DNA of 64,000 nucleotides from Nostoc linckia FACHB-104. GTDB lineage: Bacteria; Cyanobacteriota; Cyanobacteriia; Cyanobacteriales; Nostocaceae. The notes beneath the pieces are model-generated. The model saw nothing but the letters and a program-made list of their open reading frames with translations, searched no databases and had not been told where the DNA came from. The position numbers and the translations under genes were made by a program. Of this stretch, positions 46,098-54,999 are shown in pieces; position 1 is the stretch's first letter; each line of letters begins with the position of its first letter. The stretch is taken from the NCBI RefSeq assembly GCF_014696615.1, contig NZ_JACJQJ010000013.1:62001-126000 (forward strand), in the 5' to 3' direction.

Positions 46098-46937
46098 CTA
46101 TCTTTTCTTCTTACCACGTTGCCAACTTTGGCTGTTAGGTTGTTTGTTAAATTCACCGTGGGGAAATAGTCGCTGTTCTAATTGTTCATAACTACCTTCA
46201 AAATCACAATGACCATAAAGCGGACATTGGCGACAATAAACTCCGTTGGTGTAGCGTTCTAAGTTTTCGCGGTTGAAATAATAGGGTTTTTGACTAAAGG
46301 TACTAGCAACCCATTGCCATGACATATTATTGCTAGCAGGATCGCCATCTAATAAATGTTGTAGAAACCATTTTGCCCCAGCTTGCCAACGAATCCGCCG
46401 CCAATGGACAATATAAGCGGCTAACCACATCCGAGCATGGTTATGTAGATAGCCTGTCTCTCTTAAATTTTGGCTAAAAGTATCAATACACACTAAGCCT
46501 GTACTGCCTGTTTGAATATCCTCTGGTAAATCAGGGGCGTAATTTTCAGCAGTGTAACCAGTTTTATATGCTTCTTGGTCTTCCCAAATTCCATTTCCTA
46601 GCTTCGCATATAATCGCTGCCAGTAATCGCGCCAGCCTAATTCGTTAATTAATTTAGTCGCATCGTCTGGGTTTTGTATCTGCTTTTGTATATAATCTCG
46701 AATTTCTCGCAGACTGAGAACCCCATAGCGAATATAAGGTGAAAGCTTTGTGACTGCACCAGTTAAAAAATTACGTGTTTTTGCATAGGTAACAGGCTCA
46801 ACTTTTGCTAATGCTTGTTCCGCAGCTTTCCGTCCCCCCACTATTTCGCTGATAGAGTCATCCCGTTCCGCTGATTTTGGGAATTCTTGGCGAAGATAGG
46901 CTATTAATTCATCCCGATGAGAAAATTCACGTCGCAT
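46098..46937 (-). CDS. FAD-binding-domain-only photolyase/cryptochrome-like protein
   Basis: The ATG at 46937 (MRREFSHRDELIAYLRQEFP) gives 279 residues; longer in-frame starts run through intergenic repeats. It lacks the N-terminal Rossmann (antenna) domain of photolyases. The FAD-pocket motifs are present: LGWRDYWQRLYAKLG (100-114), TGYLHNHARMWLAAYIVHWR (161-180) and DGDPASNNMSWQWVAS (197-212). A Cys cluster, Cys235-x2-Cys238-x5-Cys244, plus Cys150 resembles the ligand set of iron-sulfur photolyases. DNA repair or light sensing is possible. It diverges from the lipoxygenase gene across 145 bp. Confidence 0.85.
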   Translation of the reverse strand: MRREFSHRDELIAYLRQEFPKSAERDDSISEIVGGRKAAEQALAKVEPVTYAKTRNFLTGAVTKLSPYIRYGVLSLREIRDYIQKQIQNPDDATKLINELGWRDYWQRLYAKLGNGIWEDQEAYKTGYTAENYAPDLPEDIQTGSTGLVCIDTFSQNLRETGYLHNHARMWLAAYIVHWRRIRWQAGAKWFLQHLLDGDPASNNMSWQWVASTFSQKPYYFNRENLERYTNGVYCRQCPLYGHCDFEGSYEQLEQRLFPHGEFNKQPNSQSWQRGKKKR

Positions 46938-47082
46938 TTTTCCGATTAATTGATAATTTTGGCATTTGGTAATTGGGAATGGGTAATTGGTAATCGGTAA
47001 TTGGTAATGGGAGTAATTAGTAATGAGAATTTTTCCCTGATTCTCCAACCTCCCATTCCACTGTTGCAAATAGGAGCTAATA

Positions 47083-48990
47083 ATGCAACGCCAAGCACTT
47101 TCTACAAAACAACAAGGTCAATATCGCTATAATCCCGCTACTCTTGATGATAAGGGGCCTGCACGGATTTTTCCCTATGGGGGAGAAGATGGGGTATTGC
47201 GCTATATATTGATGAAACTGCGGCAAAATCAGCTAAATCAAGGACAAGTATCGCAACCTTTGAGTTTGCTAGTAGCAGAGTTAGAAAAGCTAATTCATGA
47301 TTTTGAGGGAAACTTCGATAATTTATCGACTTTGCTGGCAGATTTTGAGATTTTTCAATCGGGATGGTTTAATTTTTATTTGCCACCTAATGAACAGTTT
47401 AATGCCAGCTATGTTCGCCAACGCAAGCAAATGTTACAGCGACTTTTGAAAGCAACGGACGCAGCAAAAAAGGCAGATTCTCATGAGCAACAGCGATCGC
47501 ACTTTTACCAATCCCTAGAACAAAGCGGAAAATGTCAGCCTCACTCACCCCAACGCCCCAGAGTTAGCTTAATTCATCAGCGAGATGGCGGGTTAAGCGA
47601 TCGCGAGTTTGGGCGGCAACGGTTAGCGGGGCAAAACCCAATGGTATTACGGCGTTTGCAGTCTGAGGAAACAGGTAGATTGCAAGCTTGGATCAATCAG
47701 CCTTATAAATTGGCTGATGATAGCGTGATAGACTTAGTAGCATCCGCAGGGGCTAGCCGTTTGTTTATTGCTGACTATCCCCTGTTGCAAGATTTAAAAG
47801 CCACAGATTTGCATTATGGTCGCTATGTAGGGAGTCCTACGGCGCTATTTTATCGCTCTGATGATGGACTTGAACCATTACTGATTGAGGTAGAAAAAGG
47901 CAGAGTCGTCACGAATACAGATAATGCCGACGATTGGACAAGGGCAAAACTCTCTGTACAAACTGCCGATGTCACCGACCATGAGTTGATTACCCATCTA
48001 GCCTATACTCATTTGGCAATGGAGACATTTGCGATCGCCACTGCTCGACAGTTACCAGAAAATCACCCCCTGTCTCGGCTATTGCGTCCCCATTTTCAGT
48101 TTCTTTTGGCAATTAACACTAGAGGGAATAGCTTATTGCTCGGTGAAGGTTCTGCCATTGATAAGTTAATGGCGACTACCAGAGAAACTTCTTTAGGGTT
48201 AATTAATCGCGCTTATAGAAAACGTGCTTTTAGCGAATATTCTTTACTCAATGACATCACCACTCGGGGAATAGAAGCAAAATTCATCTCAGAGTTTCCT
48301 TACCGTGATGATGCCTTATTGCTGTGGGAAGCGATCGCTAATTATACTACTCGTTATTTACAACGCTACTATGGCGATGACCGAGCAGTCCAACAAGACT
48401 TATATCTGCAAGCTTGGACAGCAGAACTAGGCGCACCCTTAGACTCCCGTCCGCTATCGGAGTTTGCTCAAGCACCAAGTTGGGTACCTAACGAATGGGC
48501 GATCGCCACCGGGTTAGAGATTGAAGAATTACCTAGCTATCCCCGTGTACCAGGGTTTCCAGAAATCACCAGCTTGCAACAACTCATAGATATTGCCACT
48601 GTAATTATTTTTACCTCTGGCCCGCAACACGCTGCGGTCAACTTTAGCCAGTTTGATTATGTCGGCTATGTTCCCAACGCACCTTTAGCACTTTACAGCC
48701 AACCAGATGTTCCCAGTACTTTAAAACAATTACTACCCCCACCAGTACAAGACTTGGAACAGATGCAGTTATCATTTTCCCTGAGTGGGATTAATTGGGG
48801 TAAACTCGGCAGTTCTGATTTAATCAATTTTACCGAACAAGGCGATCGCCAAATCCTCACCCAGTTCCAAAATGAACTCAAAGATATTGAAAGAACAATT
48901 AAAAACCGCAATCAACAGCGTGTAGCCGATAGCGGTGTTGAGTATCCTTACCTTTTACCATCTCGCATTCCTAACAGCATCAATATTTAA
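47083..48990 (+). CDS. Lipoxygenase
   Basis: This 635-residue lipoxygenase has all five iron ligands: His305 and His310 in HELITHLAYTH, His516 and Asn520 in SGPQHAAVNFSQ, and the C-terminal Ile635 in IPNSINI. The conserved LAMETFAIATARQLPENHPL and LLRPHFQF helices are also present. An N-terminal helical part (about 1-180) takes the place of the plant PLAT barrel. It oxygenates polyunsaturated fatty acids to hydroperoxides. Cyanobacterial enzymes of this size act on linoleic and alpha-linolenic acid; the position specificity cannot be told from sequence here. ATG start. Confidence 0.95.
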   Translation: MQRQALSTKQQGQYRYNPATLDDKGPARIFPYGGEDGVLRYILMKLRQNQLNQGQVSQPLSLLVAELEKLIHDFEGNFDNLSTLLADFEIFQSGWFNFYLPPNEQFNASYVRQRKQMLQRLLKATDAAKKADSHEQQRSHFYQSLEQSGKCQPHSPQRPRVSLIHQRDGGLSDREFGRQRLAGQNPMVLRRLQSEETGRLQAWINQPYKLADDSVIDLVASAGASRLFIADYPLLQDLKATDLHYGRYVGSPTALFYRSDDGLEPLLIEVEKGRVVTNTDNADDWTRAKLSVQTADVTDHELITHLAYTHLAMETFAIATARQLPENHPLSRLLRPHFQFLLAINTRGNSLLLGEGSAIDKLMATTRETSLGLINRAYRKRAFSEYSLLNDITTRGIEAKFISEFPYRDDALLLWEAIANYTTRYLQRYYGDDRAVQQDLYLQAWTAELGAPLDSRPLSEFAQAPSWVPNEWAIATGLEIEELPSYPRVPGFPEITSLQQLIDIATVIIFTSGPQHAAVNFSQFDYVGYVPNAPLALYSQPDVPSTLKQLLPPPVQDLEQMQLSFSLSGINWGKLGSSDLINFTEQGDRQILTQFQNELKDIERTIKNRNQQRVADSGVEYPYLLPSRIPNSINI

Positions 48991-49040
48991 ATGATTTGTA
49001 AGCTAATACGCGTCTAAATTGCATAACTACTAATTAAGGG

Positions 49041-49117
49041 CTGTTAACTGTTGACTGTTAACTGTTAACTGTTGACTGTTGACTGTTGACTGTTGACTGT
49101 TAACTGTCAACGGTCAA
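49041..49117. repeat. Heptanucleotide STRR (CTGTTRA)n
   Basis: Eleven head-to-tail 7-bp units, CTGTTAA or CTGTTGA, run from 49041. The last two have drifted to CTGTCAA and CGGTCAA. This is a textbook short tandemly repeated repetitive sequence of filamentous cyanobacteria, in the lipoxygenase-kinase spacer. Confidence 0.95.
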
Positions 49118-49243
49118 CACCCCACACAATAGCTTATTCCCCTTTTCCTCTTAACCGACAAGATTGCGATCGCTAAAACTCTTTACAGGAAAATCAAGGT
49201 GATAAAGGTAAACTAGCAGATAAAACTGTTACCTGCTGGCGTG

Positions 49244-51091
49244 ATGAGCTTCTGCATCAATCCTCAATGCACAAACCCACAGAATAGTAATGATGAACTA
49301 TTTTGTATTAGTTGCGGCTCAGAACTACTACTACAAGGACGTTATCGGGTCGTGCGTCAGTTAGGCGGTGGTGGCTTTGCAGTCACTTTTGAGGCGATAG
49401 AAGTCCGCACTAACACGCCGAAAGTGATTAAAGTGCTTACCAACAATCATCAAAAAGCTATAGAACTATTTCAGCAAGAAGCAGAAGTTTTAAGTAAACT
49501 TAATCACCCTGGTATTCCCAAAGTTGAGCGCGATGCTTACTTTGTGTATTTTCCCAGAAACAGCCAAAACCCCAGCCATTGTTTTGTTATGGAAAAAATT
49601 GTGGGGATGGATTTGCAGAAATATATGGAAAACCGGGGAATGCGACCGATTGATCAGCATTTAGCCCTGCAATGGTTACGGGAATTAGTGACGATTCTTG
49701 ATCGCGTACACAAACAGAATTTTTTCCATCGGGATATTAAGCCACCTAATATTATGCTCCGGGCGAGTTCTGGGGAATTAGCATTAATTGATTTTGGTAC
49801 AGCTAGGGAACTTACACAAACTTATTATTTCGCACAGGCTCAAGGTCAAGTCACAGGAATTATTTCCGCAGGTTACACACCACTCGAACAAATGAACGGT
49901 CAGGCTGTAGTTCAGTCAGATTTCTTTGCTTTGGGACGCACATTTGTTTATTTACTCACAGGTAAACAACCCACTGACCCAGCAATTTATAATTCTTACA
50001 CCAATGAGATGGGCTGGCGGAGTTATGCGCCTCACATTTCGCCACTTTTGGCAGATTTAATCGACCAAATGATGGCGCATTTACCCGGTCACCGACCAGC
50101 GAACACTCAAGAAATTTTACAACGATTAGACCAAATTGACCAAAGTTCACAACCACCGCCGCCGCCATTACCACCAGCCAAATGGCCTAGAAGGCGTGTA
50201 GTGCAAATGCTGGGTTTTGGTAGCATTGGGTTAGCTATCCCAGTTGGTTTATATACATTTTTTACTAAAAACAAAACGACTCTAACTGTTTCTAGTAATG
50301 GATTGGGTGACTATAAAACTATTAGTGAAGCAATTAAAAATGCTCAACCTGGTACCCGTATCCTGGTAAATCCAGGTTTTTACCAAGAAAGTTTGATTAT
50401 TGACAAGCCACTCAAGATTATTGGTGACGGGCCTGTATCTAACATTGTGATTGAGAGTGCAAACTCAAATTGCATTGTCATGCAAACAGACCAAGCGGAA
50501 GTTCGAGGTTTAACTTTACGTGGTGTAGCAGGAAAAAAGAACAAAAATTTCTTTGCTGTAGACATTCCTCAAGGTCAATTAATCCTAGCTGAATGCGATA
50601 TTACTTCCGATTCCCTTTCTTGCGTCAGTGTGATTGGTGCAACAGCTAACCCCATTATCCAACAGTGCAAAATTCACGATGGCACACAAGCGGGAATCTT
50701 TTTTCAGAAAAACAGTCGCGGAACAGTAAAAGACTGCGATATCTTCGGTAATGGTTTATCAGGCATAGCAATTAAGAACAATAGCAATGCTGTCATCCAA
50801 AGGTGCAAACTTCATGATGGCAAACAAGGTGGAGTTCTGGTTTATGAGGATGGCCAAGCTACTGTAGAAGATTGCGAAATCTTAGGTCATGATTTATCAG
50901 GTGTAGAAATTAGAGTAAATGGCAACGCTGTAATTCAACGCTGTAAAATCAATCAGAATAAGGGACGTGGGGTTTACGTCCACGACGGTGGTTTAGGTAC
51001 AGTAGAAAACTGCGATTTAAGTAGTAATAATCTCGGCGCGTTTTATATAGATAGCACTTCTAAAGTGCAGCGCAGTGGAAATATAGAATAG
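49244..51091 (+). CDS. Zinc-ribbon Ser/Thr kinase with transmembrane and beta-helix domain
   Basis: The ATG at 49244 (GTG one codon upstream) gives 615 residues. Domain order: a zinc ribbon (Cys4, Cys9, Cys21, Cys24); a Hanks-type kinase (about 32-295) with LGGGGFAVTF, lysine in PKVIKV, FFHRDIKPPNIML and LIDFGTARE; a Pro-rich linker; a transmembrane helix (VQMLGFGSIGLAIPVGLYTF); then a right-handed parallel beta-helix (about 350-610) of repeated units such as NPIIQQCKIHDGTQAGIFFQ and TVKDCDIFGNGLSGIAIKNN. The beta-helix resembles NosD/pectin-lyase-like repeats and would face the periplasm, binding a polysaccharide or ligand. Confidence 0.9.
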   Translation: MSFCINPQCTNPQNSNDELFCISCGSELLLQGRYRVVRQLGGGGFAVTFEAIEVRTNTPKVIKVLTNNHQKAIELFQQEAEVLSKLNHPGIPKVERDAYFVYFPRNSQNPSHCFVMEKIVGMDLQKYMENRGMRPIDQHLALQWLRELVTILDRVHKQNFFHRDIKPPNIMLRASSGELALIDFGTARELTQTYYFAQAQGQVTGIISAGYTPLEQMNGQAVVQSDFFALGRTFVYLLTGKQPTDPAIYNSYTNEMGWRSYAPHISPLLADLIDQMMAHLPGHRPANTQEILQRLDQIDQSSQPPPPPLPPAKWPRRRVVQMLGFGSIGLAIPVGLYTFFTKNKTTLTVSSNGLGDYKTISEAIKNAQPGTRILVNPGFYQESLIIDKPLKIIGDGPVSNIVIESANSNCIVMQTDQAEVRGLTLRGVAGKKNKNFFAVDIPQGQLILAECDITSDSLSCVSVIGATANPIIQQCKIHDGTQAGIFFQKNSRGTVKDCDIFGNGLSGIAIKNNSNAVIQRCKLHDGKQGGVLVYEDGQATVEDCEILGHDLSGVEIRVNGNAVIQRCKINQNKGRGVYVHDGGLGTVENCDLSSNNLGAFYIDSTSKVQRSGNIE

Positions 51092-51162
51092 ACTATCTTC
51101 CTTCAAGGGGTGACAAATATCGGTAAAATTCTAAAGCGATCGCAATTCTTGAATCTTCCAAT

Positions 51163-51657
51163 ATGAGCAATATTCCCCAAGTTGGACAACCAGCCCCTAA
51201 TTTCTCCATCCCAGACCAAAATGGTAATTCTGTCAGTCTCGCTGATTTTAGCAGTCAATGGGTAATCCTTTATTTCTACCCGAAAGATAACACCCCTGGC
51301 TGCACAACAGAAGCAAAAGATTTTACCGAGTTAAATCAAAACTTCAGCGCCCTGGGTGCAAAAATTTTAGGCGTAAGCCCCGATTCTAGCCAGTCTCATT
51401 GTAAGTTTATCGCTAAACATAACTTAACAATTACCCTGTTAAGCGACCCAGAACATGAGTTAGCCGAAGCTTATGGAATTTGGCAATTAAAGAAGTTTAT
51501 GGGTAAGGAATATATGGGCGTTGTGCGCTCAACTTTTCTCATCGCTCCTGATGGCAAAATTGCCTATACTTGGCCCAATGTGAAAGTTAAAGCTCATGCT
51601 CAACAGGTTTTAACTAAATTACAGGAATTGGCAGCTATATCAAGCGCTTCATCTTAA
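51163..51657 (+). CDS. Peroxiredoxin Q / BCP type
   Basis: This 164-residue thioredoxin-fold peroxidase has the peroxidatic Cys47 in DNTPGCTTEAKDF. The usual partner five residues on is Lys52, so the resolving cysteine is more likely Cys80 (SSQSHCKF), as in PrxQ enzymes of the alpha3 type. It reduces hydrogen and organic peroxides with thioredoxin. The cytosolic location is inferred from the lack of a signal. It starts 71 bp after the kinase gene. Confidence 0.93.
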   Translation: MSNIPQVGQPAPNFSIPDQNGNSVSLADFSSQWVILYFYPKDNTPGCTTEAKDFTELNQNFSALGAKILGVSPDSSQSHCKFIAKHNLTITLLSDPEHELAEAYGIWQLKKFMGKEYMGVVRSTFLIAPDGKIAYTWPNVKVKAHAQQVLTKLQELAAISSASS

Positions 51658-51676
51658 AATTGTTGTTCAATCACCT

Positions 51677-51811
51677 ATGGTTCCAATTCTCCAAGGGGAA
51701 AATACCAACCCTTACGGGGAACTCAACATTCAACATACCCTGCAGTTAGCACAAGCGCTACAAAATTCAAAATTAATTCACCCACTCTCATTTTATGTAG
51801 GCTCAAATTAA
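51677..51811 (+). CDS. Short unassigned reading frame
   Basis: A 44-codon frame from the ATG at 51677 reads MVPILQGENTNPYGELNIQH, followed by an amphipathic helix-like stretch, and ends at TAA 51809-51811. The composition looks coding, but no ribosome site is seen and no family is recognised. It could be a remnant of a larger gene, like the pseudogene that follows. Confidence 0.25.
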   Translation: MVPILQGENTNPYGELNIQHTLQLAQALQNSKLIHPLSFYVGSN

Positions 51812-51822
51812 TGTTGTTTTAG

Positions 51823-52473
51823 TTGTTTTATTCTCCTGCAATTAATTTCAGGGCTGGGATGCTGATTTTTTCACTAGCTATCTCTTACCTCAAGGAAAAC
51901 TTTGCTCTGAATAAATCTGAAAATCAGCAATTTTTTACAGATTGTTTTGACAGTTTACTTACGATCACAGAATTAGCAAGGCAATATCTTGACAGATTTC
52001 AAACTAACTTCATTAGCTTGGTAAAACGCTCACCAACTTTCGAGAATGTAGCCAAAATGGTGCTATCATCTCCTTTATTAGATTGAGCAAGATTTTATCG
52101 ATCACCATTCTTACTGGCTACAGAAGAGTCTTTAGAAATTGCGATTGAGGATAAAGCCGAAACTGTTAGAGGTTGCATTGACGTTTTAGTTATGCAATAA
52201 CAACTACTGTTGTCAGCAATTGAATCTAAAAGAGCTAATTTTGAACTTTTAGAAGCTATACCTCAAGCAATCGCTTATATGCTGATTAATGCTCATTCAG
52301 ACAAAACTATGTCTGGCTGTGTAACTAGTGGAGAAGATTGCCAGTTTATCAAGCTCATCAAGCAAGATAAATCTGAGGATGCTTTGTCTAATAAATTTAC
52401 TTTATCCAAGCGAGAAAATGAATTATATCAAGTTCTCAGGATATTAAAAAAATTAAGTCAAATTTTGAGTTGA
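51823..52473 (+). pseudogene. Broken PD-(D/E)XK nuclease-like gene (two in-frame stops)
   Basis: One continuous frame runs from 51823 to 52473 with a TGA at 52084-52086 and a TAA at 52198-52200 and no frameshift. Read through, it gives ENQQFFTDCFDSLLTITELA, KMVLSSPLLD-stop-ARFYRSPF, GCIDVLVMQ-stop-QLLLSAIESK and IPQAIAYMLINAHSDK. That is the full layout of the cyanobacterial PD-(D/E)XK family often labelled restriction subunit R-like, including the D (in CIDVLV) and E-x-K (IESKR) catalytic residues. The second stop is one change from CAA. It ends 2 bp before the desulfurase start. No clear ATG remains. Confidence 0.8.
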
Positions 52474-52475
52474 TT

Positions 52476-53642
52476 ATGTCGAATCGCCCCATCTACCTAG
52501 ATTGCCATGCTACTACCCCCGTTGATGAACGAGTATTAGCAGCAATGCTGCCTTATTTCACAGAAAAGTTTGGTAATCCAGCAAGTATCAGTCACGTTTA
52601 CGGTTGGGAAGCAGAAGCAGCGGTTAAACAAACGCGAGAGATTTTAGCAGCAGCTATTAACGCCTCACCAGAAGAAATTGTGATTACTAGTGGTGCTACA
52701 GAAGCCAATAATTTAGCCATTAAAGGAATAGCAGAAGCTTATTTTCAAAAAGGACAACATATTATTACTGTAGCGACAGAACATAAAGCTGTTCTCGACC
52801 CCTGTAACTATTTAAAAACACTGGGTTTTGACATTACAGTGCTACCCGTCCAAAAAGATGGGTTAATTGATTTAAATGAGTTAGAAAAAGCTATACGTCC
52901 AGAGACAATTTTAGTGTCGGTGATGGCTGCAAATAATGAAATTGGGGTATTACAGCCACTGTCAGCCATTGGCGAAATCTGCCGCGATCGCAATATTATT
53001 TTCCACACCGATGCTGCCCAAGCTATTGGTAAAATTCCCTTGGATGTGCAAGCCCAGAAAATTGACTTGATGTCACTGACTGCACATAAAGTATATGGGC
53101 CCAAAGGTATCGGCGCGCTATATGTCCGCAGACGCAACCCCAGAGTCCAACTAGCCCCGCAACAACATGGCGGTGGACATGAACGAGGAATGCGATCGGG
53201 TACTTTATATACACCGCAAATCGTCGGCTTTGGTAAAGCTGTAGAAATCGCCCTAGGAGAACAAGCCACAGAAAACCAACGCATCACAGCACTGAGACTC
53301 AAACTTTGGGAACAGCTTTCCCAAATACCAGGAGTTCATATCAACGGACATCCAACCCAACGCCTAGCAGGAAACCTGAGTATCAGCGTTGATGGCGTAG
53401 ACGGGGCTGCACTTAGCTTAGGATTACAACCAATCATGGCAGTTTCATCCGGTTCTGCTTGTAACTCAACCAGTACAGCACCTTCCCACGTTCTCACCGC
53501 CTTGGGACACCCCTCACAGCTAGCCTATGCATCAGTACGCTTTGGCATTGGTCGTTTCAATACCCCAGAGGAGATTGATATCGTAGCCAAACACGCGATC
53601 GCCACTATTCAGAGTTTACGCAAGCAGGCTAGTTTGGTGTGA
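52476..53642 (+). CDS. Cysteine desulfurase (IscS/NifS family)
   Basis: The ATG at 52476 (MSNRPIYLDCHATTPVDERV) gives 388 residues. This PLP enzyme moves sulfur from cysteine to an active-site Cys for Fe-S clusters and tRNA thiolation. Seen: SGATEANNLAIKG, HTDAAQAIGK for PLP contacts, the PLP lysine in SLTAHKVYGPKG and the catalytic cysteine in SGSACNSTSTAPSH. The Cys loop is of the long IscS/NifS (class I) type. No iscR, iscU or nif genes are adjacent, so IscS versus NifS is left open. It could feed MnmA encoded at 21331. Confidence 0.93.
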   Translation: MSNRPIYLDCHATTPVDERVLAAMLPYFTEKFGNPASISHVYGWEAEAAVKQTREILAAAINASPEEIVITSGATEANNLAIKGIAEAYFQKGQHIITVATEHKAVLDPCNYLKTLGFDITVLPVQKDGLIDLNELEKAIRPETILVSVMAANNEIGVLQPLSAIGEICRDRNIIFHTDAAQAIGKIPLDVQAQKIDLMSLTAHKVYGPKGIGALYVRRRNPRVQLAPQQHGGGHERGMRSGTLYTPQIVGFGKAVEIALGEQATENQRITALRLKLWEQLSQIPGVHINGHPTQRLAGNLSISVDGVDGAALSLGLQPIMAVSSGSACNSTSTAPSHVLTALGHPSQLAYASVRFGIGRFNTPEEIDIVAKHAIATIQSLRKQASLV

Positions 53643-53785
53643 GGAATTGGGGATTGGGGACTGGGGACTGGGGACTGGGGACTGGGAAATGAGGGAGATA
53701 AGGGAGATGAGGGAGATGAGGGAGACAAAACCAAATGACAAATGACAAATCCCAATTACCCATGCCCAATGCCCAATGCCCCATT

Positions 53786-54850
53786 TCAATACGGATCTGA
53801 ACTAAACCTTCCCCGCTTGACGCTGCGGAGATAATAACCTCTGGTGGGCAGGTTTTTGAGGTCGAAGGTATCGCCACGGGGGACACGCCAAATTTTGTAG
53901 TCGTGAAATGTTAAAGGTGTACGAGGTTTGCAAATTTCTGGGGGATGATCGCCCAAGACAAAGTATGCTGCACCTCTCCCCATGACTTTGGCTATCCCGT
54001 ATTTGTCAATGACAACCGATGTTTCTTCGCTAATGGCGATACCTAAAGCACGCTGAGTTCTGCCATCCTGAATTTGACGGGCGATAAAAGCCATAATTCG
54101 CCCCATTCTTTTACGCCTGTCAAAGTGGGTATCGACAATTGCTCCTGCTAAATACCTCCAGTTAAAAAAGTGATAACTGAAGGTAATATCCTTATAAGGA
54201 TCTTCCAAAGCATCTCTGGTTTCAATGCCTTCTTCAGAAGAAGCACAAGCATCATAAACAAATTCACTTTGGATCATTGCACCCGCGCTAGTACCCCCAA
54301 TACCACCACCTCTGGCGTAAACAGAGTGAATCGCAGCCTGTAGCTTAGTATTTTTCCAGTTGCGAATATATTGACATTGGTCGCCGCCAGCAATGAAAAT
54401 TACATCTGCTCTGCGGATTTTATCAATAATCTCCCCTTTGTTGGCATCATGGCGATTACTAATAATCAGCGTCTCTACAGACCTCACGCCTTTCATCCCT
54501 TGAATCGGCCGATTGTAATCGTGATTACCATAGGTGCGTAGAACTACAACATTCACTTTGGTCGCGCAGTTAGTACCACCTCTAACCTGATGGATCATCC
54601 ATTGAATCGCCTCCTCTACATCCGGGCCACCTCCACCCAGGTTAAGAACAGGCCCAGCTAGGTGAGGTAAGGCAGGTAAAGCAGGTAAGGTCGGTACAGG
54701 CGATAAAGAATCGACATTTTCGGGAATAATGTCCTGAAAATAGCGTCTCAAGTTTGCTGTAATATGGGTTATGAAGGTATTTCCCATCTTCAGCAACATG
54801 GTTCCTAGGTTCTTTAACCACTTTGCTATATTTGGAAAGGCCTTGGTCAT
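53786..54850 (-). CDS. Cyanophycinase-like S51 peptidase
   Basis: The ATG at 54850 (MTKAFPNIAKWLKNLGTMLL) gives 354 residues. The peptidase S51 core (about 66-310) includes LNLGGGGPDVEEAI, DVIFIAGGDQ (149-158) and the nucleophile elbow GGTSAGA with Ser188. Cyanophycinase CphB has the same elbow and cleaves beta-Asp-Arg dipeptides from the nitrogen store cyanophycin. This protein has about 65 extra N-terminal residues that include a Pro/Leu repeat (PVPTLPALPALPHLAGP) and lacks cphA nearby. It may be a paralog with another peptide substrate. Confidence 0.85.
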   Translation of the reverse strand: MTKAFPNIAKWLKNLGTMLLKMGNTFITHITANLRRYFQDIIPENVDSLSPVPTLPALPALPHLAGPVLNLGGGGPDVEEAIQWMIHQVRGGTNCATKVNVVVLRTYGNHDYNRPIQGMKGVRSVETLIISNRHDANKGEIIDKIRRADVIFIAGGDQCQYIRNWKNTKLQAAIHSVYARGGGIGGTSAGAMIQSEFVYDACASSEEGIETRDALEDPYKDITFSYHFFNWRYLAGAIVDTHFDRRKRMGRIMAFIARQIQDGRTQRALGIAISEETSVVIDKYGIAKVMGRGAAYFVLGDHPPEICKPRTPLTFHDYKIWRVPRGDTFDLKNLPTRGYYLRSVKRGRFSSDPY

Positions 54851-54999
54851 GCTAACCTTCTGGTGCAAACTGCAAATATTGCTAACTCTCTCACCAGAAG
54901 GGGTGTAATTCCCAGCGTACAAGGCTTGTACTGTTTTTTAATGCCAAAAATGCAGAGTTATATTTTATTCTCTGTTTGGTTTTTTGCTGCTTGTGCAAT

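Noticed and set aside
52808-53302. 164-codon minus-strand frame inside the cysteine desulfurase gene
   Set aside because: It is the antisense shadow of a gene with all catalytic motifs.
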